Part shown: positions 33,314 to 40,555 of the stretch, one piece after another
How positions within the stretch are numbered: position 1 is the stretch's first letter
Layout: each line of letters opens with the position of its first letter
Source of the DNA: CBDAUN01 sp965214875
Lineage (GTDB): Bacteria; Pseudomonadota; Gammaproteobacteria; Arenicellales; JAJDZL01
Reading direction: 5' to 3'
DNA: 64,000 bases
NCBI GenBank assembly: GCA_965214875.1
Contig: OZ243980.1
Span: forward strand, 992,001-1,056,000
Notes under the pieces: generated by a model
The model's input: only the letters and a program-made list of their open reading frames with translations
Database searches by the model: none
Told to the model about the DNA's origin: nothing
Position numbers and translations under genes: made by a program

Positions 33314-34791
33314 CGAATCAGCCTCATGATCGAATTGGCAGCATGAATTGCCTGGGATCCGGTAAAGGTGGCATGAATGCCAAAGTAGATATTGGCAATG
33401 ACCAGAACCCAAGTCGGGACGAGCAGCCACGCGGGCGCTTCTGAGCGTTGTACAGAAATTGTGTCATTCTTTCTAAAGTAGGCAGCTTCGACTATTTTCC
33501 AGACATAGGCTGCGGTGATTAGCGATCCGATCAAGACGATTCCCGCAAGCCACCACAGGCCGCCTTCTAGCGAGGCGGAAACCAGATACCATTTGCTGAT
33601 AAATCCGGTGGTAAACGGAACGCCGATCAGGCTGAGTCCTGCGACCACGATTGCCGCCGTGGTCCAGGGCATTCGGCGTCCAGCATTGGTTAAAGATTCC
33701 ATCGATGCGGTTCCGGTCATCAGTATCAGTCCGCCGATCGCCATGAATGCTGCGGACTTCATCAGTGCATGATTGAAAAGATGAACGAACGAAGCTGCGA
33801 CTCCCGGCACTGAAGCGAGCCCGATGCCGATCACCATGTATCCGATCTGACCGATGCTCGACCAGGCAAACAGCCGCTTCAGGTTGGTTTGAAAGAAGGC
33901 GATTGTCGATGCGATCAACGCCCCTGCGATGCCGGCGGCAACGAGAAGGTTGAAGACAAACGCGAATTCGAGGGCGAAATCGGTGGTGAAGACGCCGAAT
34001 ATCATGCGCGCAAACACGTAGACTGCGGCCTTTGTCGATGTACCTGCGAGAAACACGGTCACCGCGTTCGGAGCGTATGCATAGGCATTCGGCAGCCAAT
34101 AGTGCAAAGGGAATACGGCAATCTTGATGCCGAGCCCCATGATGACGAAAATGAAGGCGGTTTGCGCGGTCCGGTTGCCCGCAAGCTGCGGCACGCGTTC
34201 GGCGAGGTCGGCCATGTTCAGCGTGCCGGTCAACGCATACAGCAAGCCGATGCCGATGAGAAAGAAAGTCGCGGCGACTGTTCCCATGAACAGGTATCTC
34301 AGGGCCGCGGTCAGGCATCGCCGATCCTTGCCGAGACTGATCAGAATGTATGACGATAGGGAGGAGATTTCGAGAAAAACGAAGACGTTGAAGACATCTC
34401 CCGAAACGGTGATCCCCGAAAGACCCATGAAACAGAGTATCCAGGCGGTGTAAAGCCATTTCTGTTGATGCTGCGGAACTTCGGCGCTGATGCTCTTCGG
34501 CGCGTAGATGATCCCGGCCAGATAGATGAAGCTGATGATCAGCAGCACGAATACATTCGCATAGTCGATGCGGTATTCTATCCCCCAAGGTGCCGCCCAG
34601 CCGCCGAGCGAGTACACGATGGTGCCGGTCATGTTGACTTGCAAAAGCAGCGCGAGCGAGATGATGCTGCAGGCGATGCCGGTTAGCGCAGCAATTGCCC
34701 AGGCAATCCGGTGGTTCCAAGCCAGTACGCATAGTGGTGCGGCAAGAAGCGGGATGACGATCTGCAACGCCGTCAAATGTTGCGTAAACAT
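33310..34791 (-). CDS. mrpD: Mrp-type antiporter subunit D
   Basis: About 493 residues, proton-conducting transporter family, nearest in feel to MrpD/MnhD because it directly follows mrpC. The conserved Glu is in NVFVFLEISSLSSY, the Lys/His helix in MGLGIKIAVFPLHYWLPNAY, and the later Lys in HALMKSAAF. The ATG at 34791 shares one base with the mrpC stop (TGATG), and the hydrophobic N-terminus begins there. It forms the ion path with the two paralogues downstream. Confidence 0.92.
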   Translation of the reverse strand: MFTQHLTALQIVIPLLAAPLCVLAWNHRIAWAIAALTGIACSIISLALLLQVNMTGTIVYSLGGWAAPWGIEYRIDYANVFVLLIISFIYLAGIIYAPKSISAEVPQHQQKWLYTAWILCFMGLSGITVSGDVFNVFVFLEISSLSSYILISLGKDRRCLTAALRYLFMGTVAATFFLIGIGLLYALTGTLNMADLAERVPQLAGNRTAQTAFIFVIMGLGIKIAVFPLHYWLPNAYAYAPNAVTVFLAGTSTKAAVYVFARMIFGVFTTDFALEFAFVFNLLVAAGIAGALIASTIAFFQTNLKRLFAWSSIGQIGYMVIGIGLASVPGVAASFVHLFNHALMKSAAFMAIGGLILMTGTASMESLTNAGRRMPWTTAAIVVAGLSLIGVPFTTGFISKWYLVSASLEGGLWWLAGIVLIGSLITAAYVWKIVEAAYFRKNDTISVQRSEAPAWLLVPTWVLVIANIYFGIHATFTGSQAIHAANSIMRLIR

Positions 34792-35165
34792 CAATCTCGC
34801 TCGCTTTGTGCTGCTTCGTGCGCTTCGATGTCGTCGATGGTGCCGAACTTGGCGCGAATGCGAATAACCAGCGCTAAGCCGACCGCAGTTGTCGCTACGC
34901 CGACGACGATGGCGGTAAGGATTAGCACGTGGGTCAGCGGGTTGGAATAAAGCTGGTGAGATTCGGTCAGTATGGGGGCGGTTGCGCCTTTGACCTTGCC
35001 GATGCTGATATAGAGGATGAACGCGGAGGTTTGGAAGATATTGAGCCCGATGATTTTCTTCACATAGTTGCTGGTCGCAAAGATGATGTAAAGCCCGCAC
35101 GTCATCAGCCCTACAACGGCCCAGTAGTTGAACGACGCCGGTATTTGTGACAGCAAGTCTGGCAT
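34791..35165 (-). CDS. mrpC: Mrp-type antiporter subunit C (NuoK-like)
   Basis: A 124-residue protein with three membrane segments, homologous to NuoK/MnhC. Marks are GLYIIFATSNYVKKIIGLNIFQTS and ATAPILTE near the middle, then the DPLTHVLILTAIVVG-type segment (here SNPLTHVLILTAIVVG) that is diagnostic for MrpC. It begins 2 bp after the mrpB stop and overlaps mrpD by one base. Confidence 0.94.
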   Translation of the reverse strand: MPDLLSQIPASFNYWAVVGLMTCGLYIIFATSNYVKKIIGLNIFQTSAFILYISIGKVKGATAPILTESHQLYSNPLTHVLILTAIVVGVATTAVGLALVIRIRAKFGTIDDIEAHEAAQSERD

Positions 35166-35167
35166 TC

Positions 35168-35599
35168 TTAGTCTTCGTCTTGCGAGAGGCGATGCGAAGC
35201 GAAGCAGTAGAACAGGCTGATCATTACCGCTGCCACCGTCAGCCCGACACCCAGTTCAATCAGTATGATGCCAACATGCTGTCCAACCACCGGATCTTCA
35301 AGTAGCACGCTGTAGTTGAGAAACTCGCCCCCGCGCAACATCGCGACGACGCCGACACCGGTATAAACAAGCACGCCGAGTGCCGCAACAGCGCGAACCA
35401 CCGATTCTGGCGCCACCATCAGGGTCGTGCTGATGCCGAAGATCATTCCGTACAGCACGAATCCTGCGCCGAATATCACGCCAGCTTGAAATCCGCCGCC
35501 TGGTCCGTATTCGCCATGAAACTGGACATACAGCGCGAACACCATGATGAACGGCATCAGCAGCTTGGCGACGACATGGAGTACCGGATGATGCTTCAT
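35168..35599 (-). CDS. mrpB: Mrp-type antiporter subunit B
   Basis: A 143-residue MnhB-domain membrane protein with four hydrophobic segments. FALYVQFHGEYGPGGGFQAG and the following GAGFVLYGMIFG are the family signature. It overlaps the preceding DUF4040 gene by 4 bp (ATGA) and is followed closely by mrpC. Confidence 0.94.
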   Translation of the reverse strand: MKHHPVLHVVAKLLMPFIMVFALYVQFHGEYGPGGGFQAGVIFGAGFVLYGMIFGISTTLMVAPESVVRAVAALGVLVYTGVGVVAMLRGGEFLNYSVLLEDPVVGQHVGIILIELGVGLTVAAVMISLFYCFASHRLSQDED

Positions 35600-36135
35600 T
35601 GGCTCGATTTGCGCTTTTGGCTGCGTCGTTTGCGCTGCGCGCCGAGCAGTGAAATAACGCCGATGCCAGCGGTAAACACCACAACGACCTCGCCAAGCGT
35701 GTCGTAGCCCCGATAGCTCGAAAGCACCGATGTCACAACGTTGGGGATGCCGATCTCGTTGGGGGAATCGAGCAGATATCTTGGAATGACGTGGGTGTTG
35801 GGCGGAGCGTTAGGATCGGCGAAGTCCGGCATTCCTGACATTCCGAATAACAGAATCGCTGCAAAAATGCCTGCTCCCACCACTGCTGGAAGCAGTCTTG
35901 GAAAGTGCTGAACCTTGGTAAACCGCATTTTTGTTACGGCTAGTGCGCCAAGCATCAAGATAGTGGAAATGCAGGTTCCCACCGCCGCTTCCGTAAATGC
36001 GACATCCACAGCGTCGAGTACCACGAAAAGACATGCTGTCAAGGCGCTGTAGATCGCGAATAGCATCACTGCTGTGAACAAATCTCTGGCGTATGCGATT
36101 GCGATGCCGATTGTCAGCAGAAAGCACAGCAACAC
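35596..36135 (-). CDS. MrpA C-terminal-like subunit (DUF4040/MbhE domains)
   Basis: About 179 residues, equivalent to the C-terminal part of MrpA as a separate protein. The first half, with YSALTACLFVVLDAVDVAFTEAAVG in pieces, is the DUF4040 (MbhD-like) module; the second half, with VTSVLSSYRGYDTLGEVVVVFTAGIG in pieces, is MbhE-like. The start appears to be GTG at 36135; a stop lies about 12 codons upstream and no ATG is available. The NuoL-like half of MrpA is not fused here and is replaced by separate genes at the operon end. Confidence 0.88.
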   Translation of the reverse strand: MLLCFLLTIGIAIAYARDLFTAVMLFAIYSALTACLFVVLDAVDVAFTEAAVGTCISTILMLGALAVTKMRFTKVQHFPRLLPAVVGAGIFAAILLFGMSGMPDFADPNAPPNTHVIPRYLLDSPNEIGIPNVVTSVLSSYRGYDTLGEVVVVFTAGIGVISLLGAQRKRRSQKRKSSQ

Positions 36136-36152
36136 GATGTTGACAAGGGTTT

Positions 36153-36476
36153 CTATAGCTGCTTTACCTCAAAGTCGGCAACAGGTTTCATGCCGCCATG
36201 GACGGCGGCTTTTGCGAGCGCATGCGACGAGGTCGGATTTGTGAACATCAAAAAGATCAGCATCAAAAAGATCTTTAGTGACACCAAAGTGAGCCCGGCT
36301 TCGACAATCAGTCCGAGCAGAATCAGTCCAATGCCAGCCGTGTCGGTAATCCCGGCGGCATGGACGCGAGTGAAAAAATCCGGGAATCGCAGTACGCCGA
36401 TATTGCCCGAAAGGACAAACAAGGCACCTGCAACCAGCAGTATGTCGCGCAGCAGGTTGAAAGTCAGCTCCATCAT
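36153..36476 (-). CDS. mrpG: Mrp-type antiporter subunit G
   Basis: A 107-residue MnhG/PhaG-family protein with three membrane segments. The signature GVLRFPDFFTRVHAAGITDTAG is at about 28-49. It overlaps mrpF by 4 bp. Two adjacent ATGs (36476, 36473) give a trivial start ambiguity. Confidence 0.94.
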   Translation of the reverse strand: MMELTFNLLRDILLVAGALFVLSGNIGVLRFPDFFTRVHAAGITDTAGIGLILLGLIVEAGLTLVSLKIFLMLIFLMFTNPTSSHALAKAAVHGGMKPVADFEVKQL

Positions 36477-36763
36477 GCGGATTCGTCGTCGATTTGCTGA
36501 CCGCTATGCCCGAGGTCGCCGTATTCGTAGAATTTCAACACCGCAATGGTCACAATGAAGTTGCAAAGCGCGTAGACCAATGCGATATCTAGAAAGTCGG
36601 GACGGCCGGTTACAAACCCGTAGATTGCGATTACCAGCACGGTCTTGGTGCCGAAGTTGTTAATTGCCAATAGCCGATCGTAGATAGTCGGTCCAAGCAA
36701 GGCTCGGATGAGCAGCATGCTCATGCCGACGAGTATCGCGATCAGGGCAGCGGCTAGAATCAT
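36473..36763 (-). CDS. mrpF: Mrp-type antiporter subunit F
   Basis: A 96-residue MrpF/PhaF protein with three membrane segments. The GPTIYDRLLAINNFGTKTV stretch (about 29-47) is diagnostic. It directly abuts the mrpE stop and overlaps mrpG by 4 bp, so the E-F-G block is tightly coupled. Confidence 0.94.
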   Translation of the reverse strand: MILAAALIAILVGMSMLLIRALLGPTIYDRLLAINNFGTKTVLVIAIYGFVTGRPDFLDIALVYALCNFIVTIAVLKFYEYGDLGHSGQQIDDESA

Positions 36764-37252
36764 CTACTTTGCCTTAGGGTGGATTGTTGTTTTAAGCACC
36801 TTGGAAGCCATTTCGCCTCGCTTTAGGGCGTTAAGCAAATCGTGCTGCACTGTGTGAACTATGAGGCGGTCATCGGCAACATCCAGCGTGAGCGTGCCTG
36901 GTGTCAGCGTGATCGAGTTTGCATACAGAACCTTTTCGACCTCGTTCATCTGCCTGGCATCAAGCGCCGCGACTGCCGGCTCAATCCTAAGCTTCGGCGA
37001 CAGGGCGAACCGGGCTACGGTGACGCTGGATGAGAGGATTTCCTTGATGAGCCAGCCAAGGTACGGAATGATTCTCCATGACACCAGGTAGACCGGATGG
37101 CCTTCTTGATCGGCGATGTCCATGCGCAGCGCGAGAAAACAGACGAAAGCGCACGATATAGCACCGAAACCGAGGAGAAGCCCTGTGTAGTAGCCAGACA
37201 GTGCGAGCCAGAAAGCCGCAAGGAAAGCCAAAGGAACTACGACGGTCTTCAT
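36764..37252 (-). CDS. mrpE: Mrp-type antiporter subunit E
   Basis: About 162 residues, MnhE family. Two N-terminal membrane segments are followed by YLVSWRIIPYLGWLIKEILSSS in pieces and the soluble part with YANSITLTPGTLTLDV, the clearest family mark. ATG at 37252 is preferred because the hydrophobic N-terminus starts there; the longer frame adds a polar stretch. It is the first gene of the ten-gene operon running to 29896. Confidence 0.92.
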   Translation of the reverse strand: MKTVVVPLAFLAAFWLALSGYYTGLLLGFGAISCAFVCFLALRMDIADQEGHPVYLVSWRIIPYLGWLIKEILSSSVTVARFALSPKLRIEPAVAALDARQMNEVEKVLYANSITLTPGTLTLDVADDRLIVHTVQHDLLNALKRGEMASKVLKTTIHPKAK

Positions 37253-37298
37253 TTGAATTGCAAGTTCAGGAGTTTGCTTTTTGTCAAATCGCAAGAGC

Positions 37299-37316
37299 GT
37301 GTCGGCATGTCGACAC
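37299..37316. promoter_or_regulatory. palindrome in the mrp / methyltransferase intergenic region
   Basis: GTGTCG (37299-37304) and CGACAC (37311-37316) form a 6-bp inverted repeat with a 6-base spacer, 47 bp upstream of mrpE in the divergent promoter region. It could be a regulator site. No matching second copy was seen. Confidence 0.35.
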
Positions 37317-37543
37317 ATGTTTGTGGAATCGAATTATATATTTCGCTTTACCTGAACGAAATGCGAAATTCCATTTCGGTTTCGCTGGCAAGGTGCCGGC
37401 GGGCAACTTTTATGGCTGTCATGCGAACATGAGGCGCTACACCCTCGCAAGGCAGACGTGATTGCAGTTTTGTTTTGTATACAATCATTCACAAAGACGC
37501 ACAACCAAGGCTTTCGCCGGCCGATTCGGAATCGAGGCAATAA

Positions 37544-38641
37544 ATGATAGATCAAAACATACATATGAAGGGCGGAGGATACTACTCCGCTAATACTATG
37601 GGCGCTAAGCATGTGGTTGATCGTGCCGGCAAATTGATTGACGAAACAATCGATCGAGTGAATTTCCAGCCTGCAGGCCGTTCCTTCAACATCGTAGATT
37701 ACGGCGCAGCTGATGGCGGCACCTCGCTGGATCTTGTCCGCAAGATCGTTTCCAAGGTAAGACGGAAAGCGCCAAGCCAGCAAATCTCCGTGACTTATAC
37801 CGATTTGCCTCATAATGATTTTTCGTCATTGTTCCGAATGCTGCATGGGCAGGTCGATGGAGTTTCGGGATACCTCAGCGATTTTCCTGAAGTATTCGTT
37901 AGCGGTGCAGGAACAACGTTCTACAAGCAGATTGTCCCTGATTCGTCGGTAGATATCGGATTTTCAGCGACAGCAATGCATTGGCTGTCCAGGATGCCGG
38001 GGGCGATTGACGACCATGTTCATGCGGTCGGTGCCAAAGATGAGCAATGGCGAGTGTTTCGAAACTTTGCGCTTGCCGATTGGGAGAGGATTCTCATTCA
38101 TCGTGCGGCGGAAATGGCGCCTGGCGCATTACTGGTCATGGCCAATTTTTGCATTGATGAGCAAGGCCGATACCTTGGAAGCACGCGAAGCGCGAACATG
38201 TTCGACAGCTTCAATTGCTTGTGGTCTGATATGGCCGCTGAGGGATTGATTGAAGAGTTGGAGTATCAGGCTACCGTGTTCCCGCAGTTCTACAAGACGC
38301 TTGAAGAATTCCGTGCGCCTTTTGATGATCCGCAAAGCGCCGTGTCGCGTTCCGGCCTGCAGCTTGAAACGGTTTTCACCGGATTGATCGAATGTCCGTA
38401 TCGTGCGGAGTTTGATCGTGTCGGCGATCCGGCATCATTTGCCGAAGCTTATGTTCCGACGTTGAGGTCTTGGAGCGAGAATGTCTTTTTCAGCGGACTG
38501 AGTTCGAAGCGGCCGGCGCAGGAAAGACGCGAGCTGGTCGAGGAGTTCTACGCCCGATATGTCGATTTGGTTCGGCAAGAACCGAATCGACATGCGATGG
38601 ACTATGTGCACGCCTACATGTCGGTCAGAAAGGCTGGGTAG
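37544..38641 (+). CDS. SABATH-family SAM-dependent carboxyl methyltransferase
   Basis: A 365-residue protein that resembles the plant-type SABATH (Methyltransf_7) family, which methylates carboxyl groups of small acids using SAM. The N-terminus MKGGGYYSANTMGA (8-21) corresponds to the family's glycine-rich SAM/substrate motif, VDYGAADGG near 51 is motif I, and SATAMHWLSR (141-150) matches the characteristic SS..WLS motif. A GAGG lies before the ATG at 37544. It is alone between the divergent mrp operon and the convergent hipA. Bacterial members are known but uncommon; the acid substrate is unknown. Confidence 0.85.
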   Translation: MIDQNIHMKGGGYYSANTMGAKHVVDRAGKLIDETIDRVNFQPAGRSFNIVDYGAADGGTSLDLVRKIVSKVRRKAPSQQISVTYTDLPHNDFSSLFRMLHGQVDGVSGYLSDFPEVFVSGAGTTFYKQIVPDSSVDIGFSATAMHWLSRMPGAIDDHVHAVGAKDEQWRVFRNFALADWERILIHRAAEMAPGALLVMANFCIDEQGRYLGSTRSANMFDSFNCLWSDMAAEGLIEELEYQATVFPQFYKTLEEFRAPFDDPQSAVSRSGLQLETVFTGLIECPYRAEFDRVGDPASFAEAYVPTLRSWSENVFFSGLSSKRPAQERRELVEEFYARYVDLVRQEPNRHAMDYVHAYMSVRKAG

Positions 38642-38794
38642 GCCATTGTTGACTCGATTGCCGATCGTTTGCTGCTTTAGTGGGCGGCAAGGGGGTTGGC
38701 TCAAGGGCGTCCGATCAAGATTTTCTTCAACCTCAAAATCTTTGGCAGGCAACCCATTTTTTAGTGAAGTCGATTGCGTTTGCCGAGCGCCGCT

Positions 38795-40054
38795 TTACAG
38801 CTCGATTGAAAAACCGTTTAGAAACTGTCTTCCCCATAGCAGATTCTTATCCGCATTGCTCAGTTCGGCTTCCTCGCAAACTTCATCCCAATGTTGCTCG
38901 ATTGCAGTGGTGAGCTTTGCGAAGATGTTGCAAGCTTGATTCTCTGAGAGCAAGAAGTTGTGCGCTGTTTGCAGACAGGATTTAAGCTGGCTAAGATTGT
39001 TGTTCCCGCAGATCAGCATTGCTTGCGAAGCTTCGTTGCCCGCCCGATTTTGCGGGCAGATGTCATAAGCGGGCGTGAGCGATAAATCATGGCCATCCCA
39101 AAATGCAGCGTGATTGCGCGCGTGATCGTCGGTGTTGCCGCAAAGAATGTTGAATACGAGTCGCGAGAATACTTCGTGAAGGGTTTGTTTCGGGCTTGTG
39201 AATCGGTGACGGATGATTTCGGCAAAAGTTTCATAGCTGGCGTAGCGTGCCATCATTTCGTCGAGGCCGAGCAATGTGAGCGCAGAGATCAATGACTTTC
39301 GAAGCCATGAATTTTGTTTTGAGATGCGATCAAATCGCTCGATCAGAAGCACGTCCTTGCCAGCGACTCTGGTCAGCTTGACCGGTGCGGCATTCAGTCC
39401 CGCCAAAGCCGCTAGCCGCATTGCGATGAACTCGGCTTTGACGATGCTATACAAATCCGTGCTGGTCGAAAACTTGGCTATGTATTTCTTGTCGCCGTCT
39501 TGCAGCAGCGCTTTCGGTCGTGCGCCCCCAATCGAACTGCCATGAAACAATGCTTGATCCAGCTCTGGCGTGAGAGGGAGTCCTTTTTCGATTCGATCAG
39601 ACGATTTAAGCAGATCTTCCAAGCATGGATTATGAGCGATGCGCGGCGCGTATTCGGTAGGTGAGCGTTGAAAGTCAAGGTTCCCGATACGATCGGAGCC
39701 GGATTCAAGCAGATAGGTAAGTTCATCTAGCCTGTCAGTATCTGAACTAGCCCCCTTGAGCCCCAGTAATTTATTGAGAATAACCCGTCGTCCCCATGCA
39801 TCAGGTGCGGCATCTCGGATGCAGCCGGGCATCATTAGGCCATCCGCCAAGGGCAATATGCCTGCTTGCAAGGGCAGCTCCGGCTCATAGATCGATATGG
39901 CGCGCTGAATGCCTCCAGTCCGTTCAAGATAGCTTTCGCCGTAGTTGAACCAGATATAGCCGCCGTCGGATTCCAGCCGTCCAGCTACAATAGGCTCTGT
40001 TGCATTTGGCAGCCATATCCAGACGAAAGCTTCTCGCTCGCCACTAGAAGTCAT
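38795..40054 (-). CDS. hipA: HipA-family serine/threonine kinase toxin
   Basis: About 419 residues from the ATG at 40054. The N-terminal HipA_N part contains GRLESDGGYIWFNYGESYL; the kinase core has SSIGGARPKALL, KDVLLIERFDR, and the catalytic block CGNTDDHARNHAAF followed by LTPAYDICPQ. E. coli HipA phosphorylates glutamyl-tRNA synthetase and causes growth arrest. The gene overlaps the HipB-like antitoxin by 11 bp, the usual type II TA arrangement. All visible catalytic residues are intact, so it is likely functional. Confidence 0.93.
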   Translation of the reverse strand: MTSSGEREAFVWIWLPNATEPIVAGRLESDGGYIWFNYGESYLERTGGIQRAISIYEPELPLQAGILPLADGLMMPGCIRDAAPDAWGRRVILNKLLGLKGASSDTDRLDELTYLLESGSDRIGNLDFQRSPTEYAPRIAHNPCLEDLLKSSDRIEKGLPLTPELDQALFHGSSIGGARPKALLQDGDKKYIAKFSTSTDLYSIVKAEFIAMRLAALAGLNAAPVKLTRVAGKDVLLIERFDRISKQNSWLRKSLISALTLLGLDEMMARYASYETFAEIIRHRFTSPKQTLHEVFSRLVFNILCGNTDDHARNHAAFWDGHDLSLTPAYDICPQNRAGNEASQAMLICGNNNLSQLKSCLQTAHNFLLSENQACNIFAKLTTAIEQHWDEVCEEAELSNADKNLLWGRQFLNGFSIEL

Positions 40055-40382
40055 CGCGCACGGTCTTGGTTTTTTTGCGGATTGACTTAGGCAGCAGCTT
40101 GAGCTCTTTTTCGGTTTGATGCAAATGCGTTGCCAAAGTGCTCTGGTCGGCATCAAAAAGCTGAACGCCGACTATGGTTGCCACTTCGAATACTGCGCCG
40201 ATTGAGCACTTTAGATCGCCTTTCTCGATTCGTTGCAGCAGCGCTCTAGAGATTCCAGCGCGATCAGCTACCGCTTTTACGGTCATTCTGCGCTGTTTGC
40301 GCGCCGCGCGAATCGTTGCGCCGAGAAGTGTCGATGCAGTTCGACAATAGCGCGAGTAGGGGCGAGGCATGGATTTAGGCAT
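40044..40382 (-). CDS. hipB: HipB-like XRE-family antitoxin
   Basis: A 112-residue protein with an HTH of the Cro/CI type at about 22-77 (RKQRRMTVKAVADRAGISRALLQRIEKG in pieces). It lies directly before hipA and overlaps it by 11 bp. It should neutralise HipA and repress the operon by binding the two palindromes that begin 9 bp upstream of its ATG. ATG at 40370 is an alternative start. Confidence 0.9.
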   Translation of the reverse strand: MPKSMPRPYSRYCRTASTLLGATIRAARKQRRMTVKAVADRAGISRALLQRIEKGDLKCSIGAVFEVATIVGVQLFDADQSTLATHLHQTEKELKLLPKSIRKKTKTVRDDF

Positions 40383-40390
40383 TTGAGATT

Positions 40391-40441
40391 ATGATGCATA
40401 TATAAATCATAAAAACATTATATGATGCATATATAAATCAT
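40391..40441. promoter_or_regulatory. duplicated operator upstream of hipBA
   Basis: A 20-bp sequence ATGATGCATATATAAATCAT occurs at 40391-40410 and again, identical, at 40422-40441, spaced 31 bp start to start (about three helical turns). Each copy has inverted ends ATGAT/ATCAT. The position right before hipB and the overlap with TATA-like boxes fit autoregulation by HipB. Confidence 0.75.
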
Positions 40442-40555
40442 TAATGCGTGTTTTCAGCTTTGGAGCGTGAATGTTGATACCGGTAGTCTGGAAATGCGCA
40501 AAAGCCAATTTAGGCTGCTTGCGCGAAGCGATGGATGAAGAAACCCGGCAGAGAT

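Noticed and set aside
37458..37491. TTGTATACAA palindrome and TGATTG/CAATCA arms before the SABATH-like gene as an operator
   Set aside because: It coincides with a TATACAAT promoter-like box in AT-rich DNA; a short palindrome there is likely by chance.
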